From positions 186,001 through 250,000 of the forward strand of contig NZ_JBHTJV010000003.1 of the NCBI RefSeq assembly GCF_042676045.1: 64,000 bases of DNA, read 5' to 3'. The position numbers were made by a program, and so were the translations under genes. This stretch comes from Pseudahrensia aquimaris (GTDB lineage Bacteria; Pseudomonadota; Alphaproteobacteria; Rhizobiales; Rhizobiaceae). Of this stretch, positions 63,070-64,000 are shown piece by piece; the first letter of the stretch is position 1; each line of letters opens with the position of its first letter. The notes beneath the pieces are model-generated. The model made no database searches and was not told the DNA's origin. It saw only the letters and a program-made list of their open reading frames with translations.

Positions 63070-63771
63070 TCATCCCCCCAGAAAACTTTTGCGGACTTCG
63101 GGATTGGCAAGCAGCGCCTCGCCCGTGTCCGTGAAGCGGTTTTCGCCAGTGACCAGAACGTAGCCACGATCGGCGATGTTGAGTGCTTGGCGGGCGTTTT
63201 GTTCGACCATAAGGATAGCAACGCCCGTCTCGCGGATTTCCAGAATGCGGTCGAAGAGTTCGTCCATCACGATGGGCGAGACGCCCGCCGTGGGTTCGTC
63301 GAGCATCAAAACAGAAGGTTGGGTCATAAGCGCCCGGCCCACGGCAACCTGCTGGCGCTGACCGCCGGAAAGCTCGCCCGCCAATTGGTTGCGCTTTTCG
63401 CGCAGGATGGGGAACAGGTCGTAGATTTCATCTCGGGTGACGGTGAAGTCGTCTTCGCGCAGGAAAGCTCCCATTTCCAGATTTTCTTCCACGCTCATGC
63501 CGGTGAAAACGTTGCTCGTCTGAGGTACGAAGGCGATGCCTGCCGCGATGCGCGCTTGGGGGGAGAAGTTGGTGATGTCCTTGCCATCCAGCGTCACCTG
63601 CCCCTCGCGCAGATCAAGCATGCCCAGCATGGCCTTCATGGCAGTGGACTTGCCCGCGCCGTTGGGGCCAACGATGACGGCGATTTCGCCTTGCTCAACG
63701 CCGATGGTGCAGCCTTTGAGAATGTCTGCGCCGCCGTAACCGCCGGTCAGATTTTCGCCCATGCAAAACAT
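63070..63771 (-). CDS. livF: Branched-chain amino acid ABC transporter ATPase LivF
   Basis: A 233-residue ABC ATPase with GPNGAGKST, signature LSGGQRQQVAVGRAL and VLMLDEPTAG. The frame opens to 63954, but ATG 63771 shares bases with the livG stop (TGATG), so it is the start. It powers transport with LivG, LivH and LivM. Confidence 0.95.
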   Translation of the reverse strand: MFCMGENLTGGYGGADILKGCTIGVEQGEIAVIVGPNGAGKSTAMKAMLGMLDLREGQVTLDGKDITNFSPQARIAAGIAFVPQTSNVFTGMSVEENLEMGAFLREDDFTVTRDEIYDLFPILREKRNQLAGELSGGQRQQVAVGRALMTQPSVLMLDEPTAGVSPIVMDELFDRILEIRETGVAILMVEQNARQALNIADRGYVLVTGENRFTDTGEALLANPEVRKSFLGG

Positions 63772-64000
63772 CAGGCTTTCGCCTTCTTGGCCGGAGTTTT
63801 GTTCTTCAAACCGCGTCCGAGATAGGCCTCGATGACCTCCTCGTTGTTCTTCACCTCGTCCGCCGTACCTTTGGCCAGCACAGCACCTTCGGCCATTACG
63901 ATGACAGGGTCGCAGAGGCGGCCGATGAAATCCATGTCGTGTTCGATCATGCAAAACGTGTAGCCACGCTCTTCATTGAGGCGCAGGATCGCATCGCCAA
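63771..64000 (-). CDS. livG: Branched-chain amino acid ABC transporter ATPase LivG, C-terminal part
   Basis: Only the last 75 residues are in the window; the N-terminal part lies to the right. The segment TFCMIEHDMDFIGRLCDPVI is the typical H-loop region of LivG, followed by VMAEGAVLAKGTADEVKNN and EVIEAYLGRG. A lysine-rich tail (KNKTPAKKAKA) ends it. Its TGA overlaps the livF start. Confidence 0.92.
   Translation of the reverse strand, partial: GDAILRLNEERGYTFCMIEHDMDFIGRLCDPVIVMAEGAVLAKGTADEVKNNEEVIEAYLGRGLKNKTPAKKAKA

Noticed and set aside
1..64000. tRNA, rRNA, CRISPR arrays or riboswitches
   Set aside because: I looked through the gaps between genes and saw no cloverleaf, rRNA segment, regular spaced repeats or known riboswitch core. 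Small unstructured RNAs could be missed by eye.

Overview
The window reads as chromosome of an alphaproteobacterium of the Rhizobiales/Hyphomicrobiales. Three things point there. Gene orders I recognise from rhizobia include enoyl-CoA hydratase / PaaI thioesterase / rplM-rpsI / argC, ppk-ppx next to hdaA-perM-CDP-alcohol transferase-purMN, and lptFG-lptD-surA-pdxA-rsmA facing gmk-yicC-mltG-fabF-acpP-fabG-fabD. ArgC is of the short type 2 form. RpsI carries the long N-terminal extension seen in rhizobia. Genus cannot be fixed from the sequence alone. No rRNA, tRNA or CRISPR array was seen.

Layout. 1-3005: tail of a cytochrome P450, a CoA-binding protein, a small basic secreted protein, an enoyl-CoA hydratase family protein and a PaaI thioesterase. 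3000-5595: a complete, apparently intact IS1595-type insertion (2580 bp) with near-perfect 23-bp terminal inverted repeats and an exact 8-bp target duplication (AAATAAAA). It carries a DDE transposase plus three overlapping passenger genes of unknown function, and it interrupts the conserved thioesterase-rplM junction. 5789-8877: rplM-rpsI, a ureohydrolase (speB) and argC. 8874-21254: MBOAT protein, ppx-ppk, hdaA/permease/CDP-alcohol transferase, purMN and a molybdopterin oxidoreductase. 21321-28649: rlmJ, small secreted protein, GST, Ca/Na antiporter, SDR, uvrC, pgsA, moaD, moaE. 28911-39072: desaturase, ndk, cysQ-like phosphatase, GST, DinB, two DMT exporters, ABC-F ATPase, LysR regulator and YceI. 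39080-49758: holC, pepA, then the envelope cluster lptF-lptG-lptD-surA-pdxA-rsmA. 49755-56282: gmk-yicC-mltG and the fatty acid block fabF-acpP-fabG-fabD, all on the minus strand. 56358-59097: a TetR regulator with a thiamine-diphosphate enzyme and a divergent membrane protein, around three evenly spaced operators. 59121-64000: a branched-chain/hydrophobic amino acid ABC transporter (livG-livF-livH-livM-livK on the minus strand), with livG cut by the window edge.

Most of the window is conserved housekeeping. The clear accessory segment is the IS1595-type transposon. Its transposase promoter has its -35 box inside the terminal repeat. Its right end may also form an outward hybrid promoter towards rplM-rpsI. 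Other points of note are a ppx gene with no ATG/GTG/TTG in the right place, a lysine-rich insertion inside ribosomal protein S9, and a terminator for the liv operon embedded in the coding end of the convergent gene.
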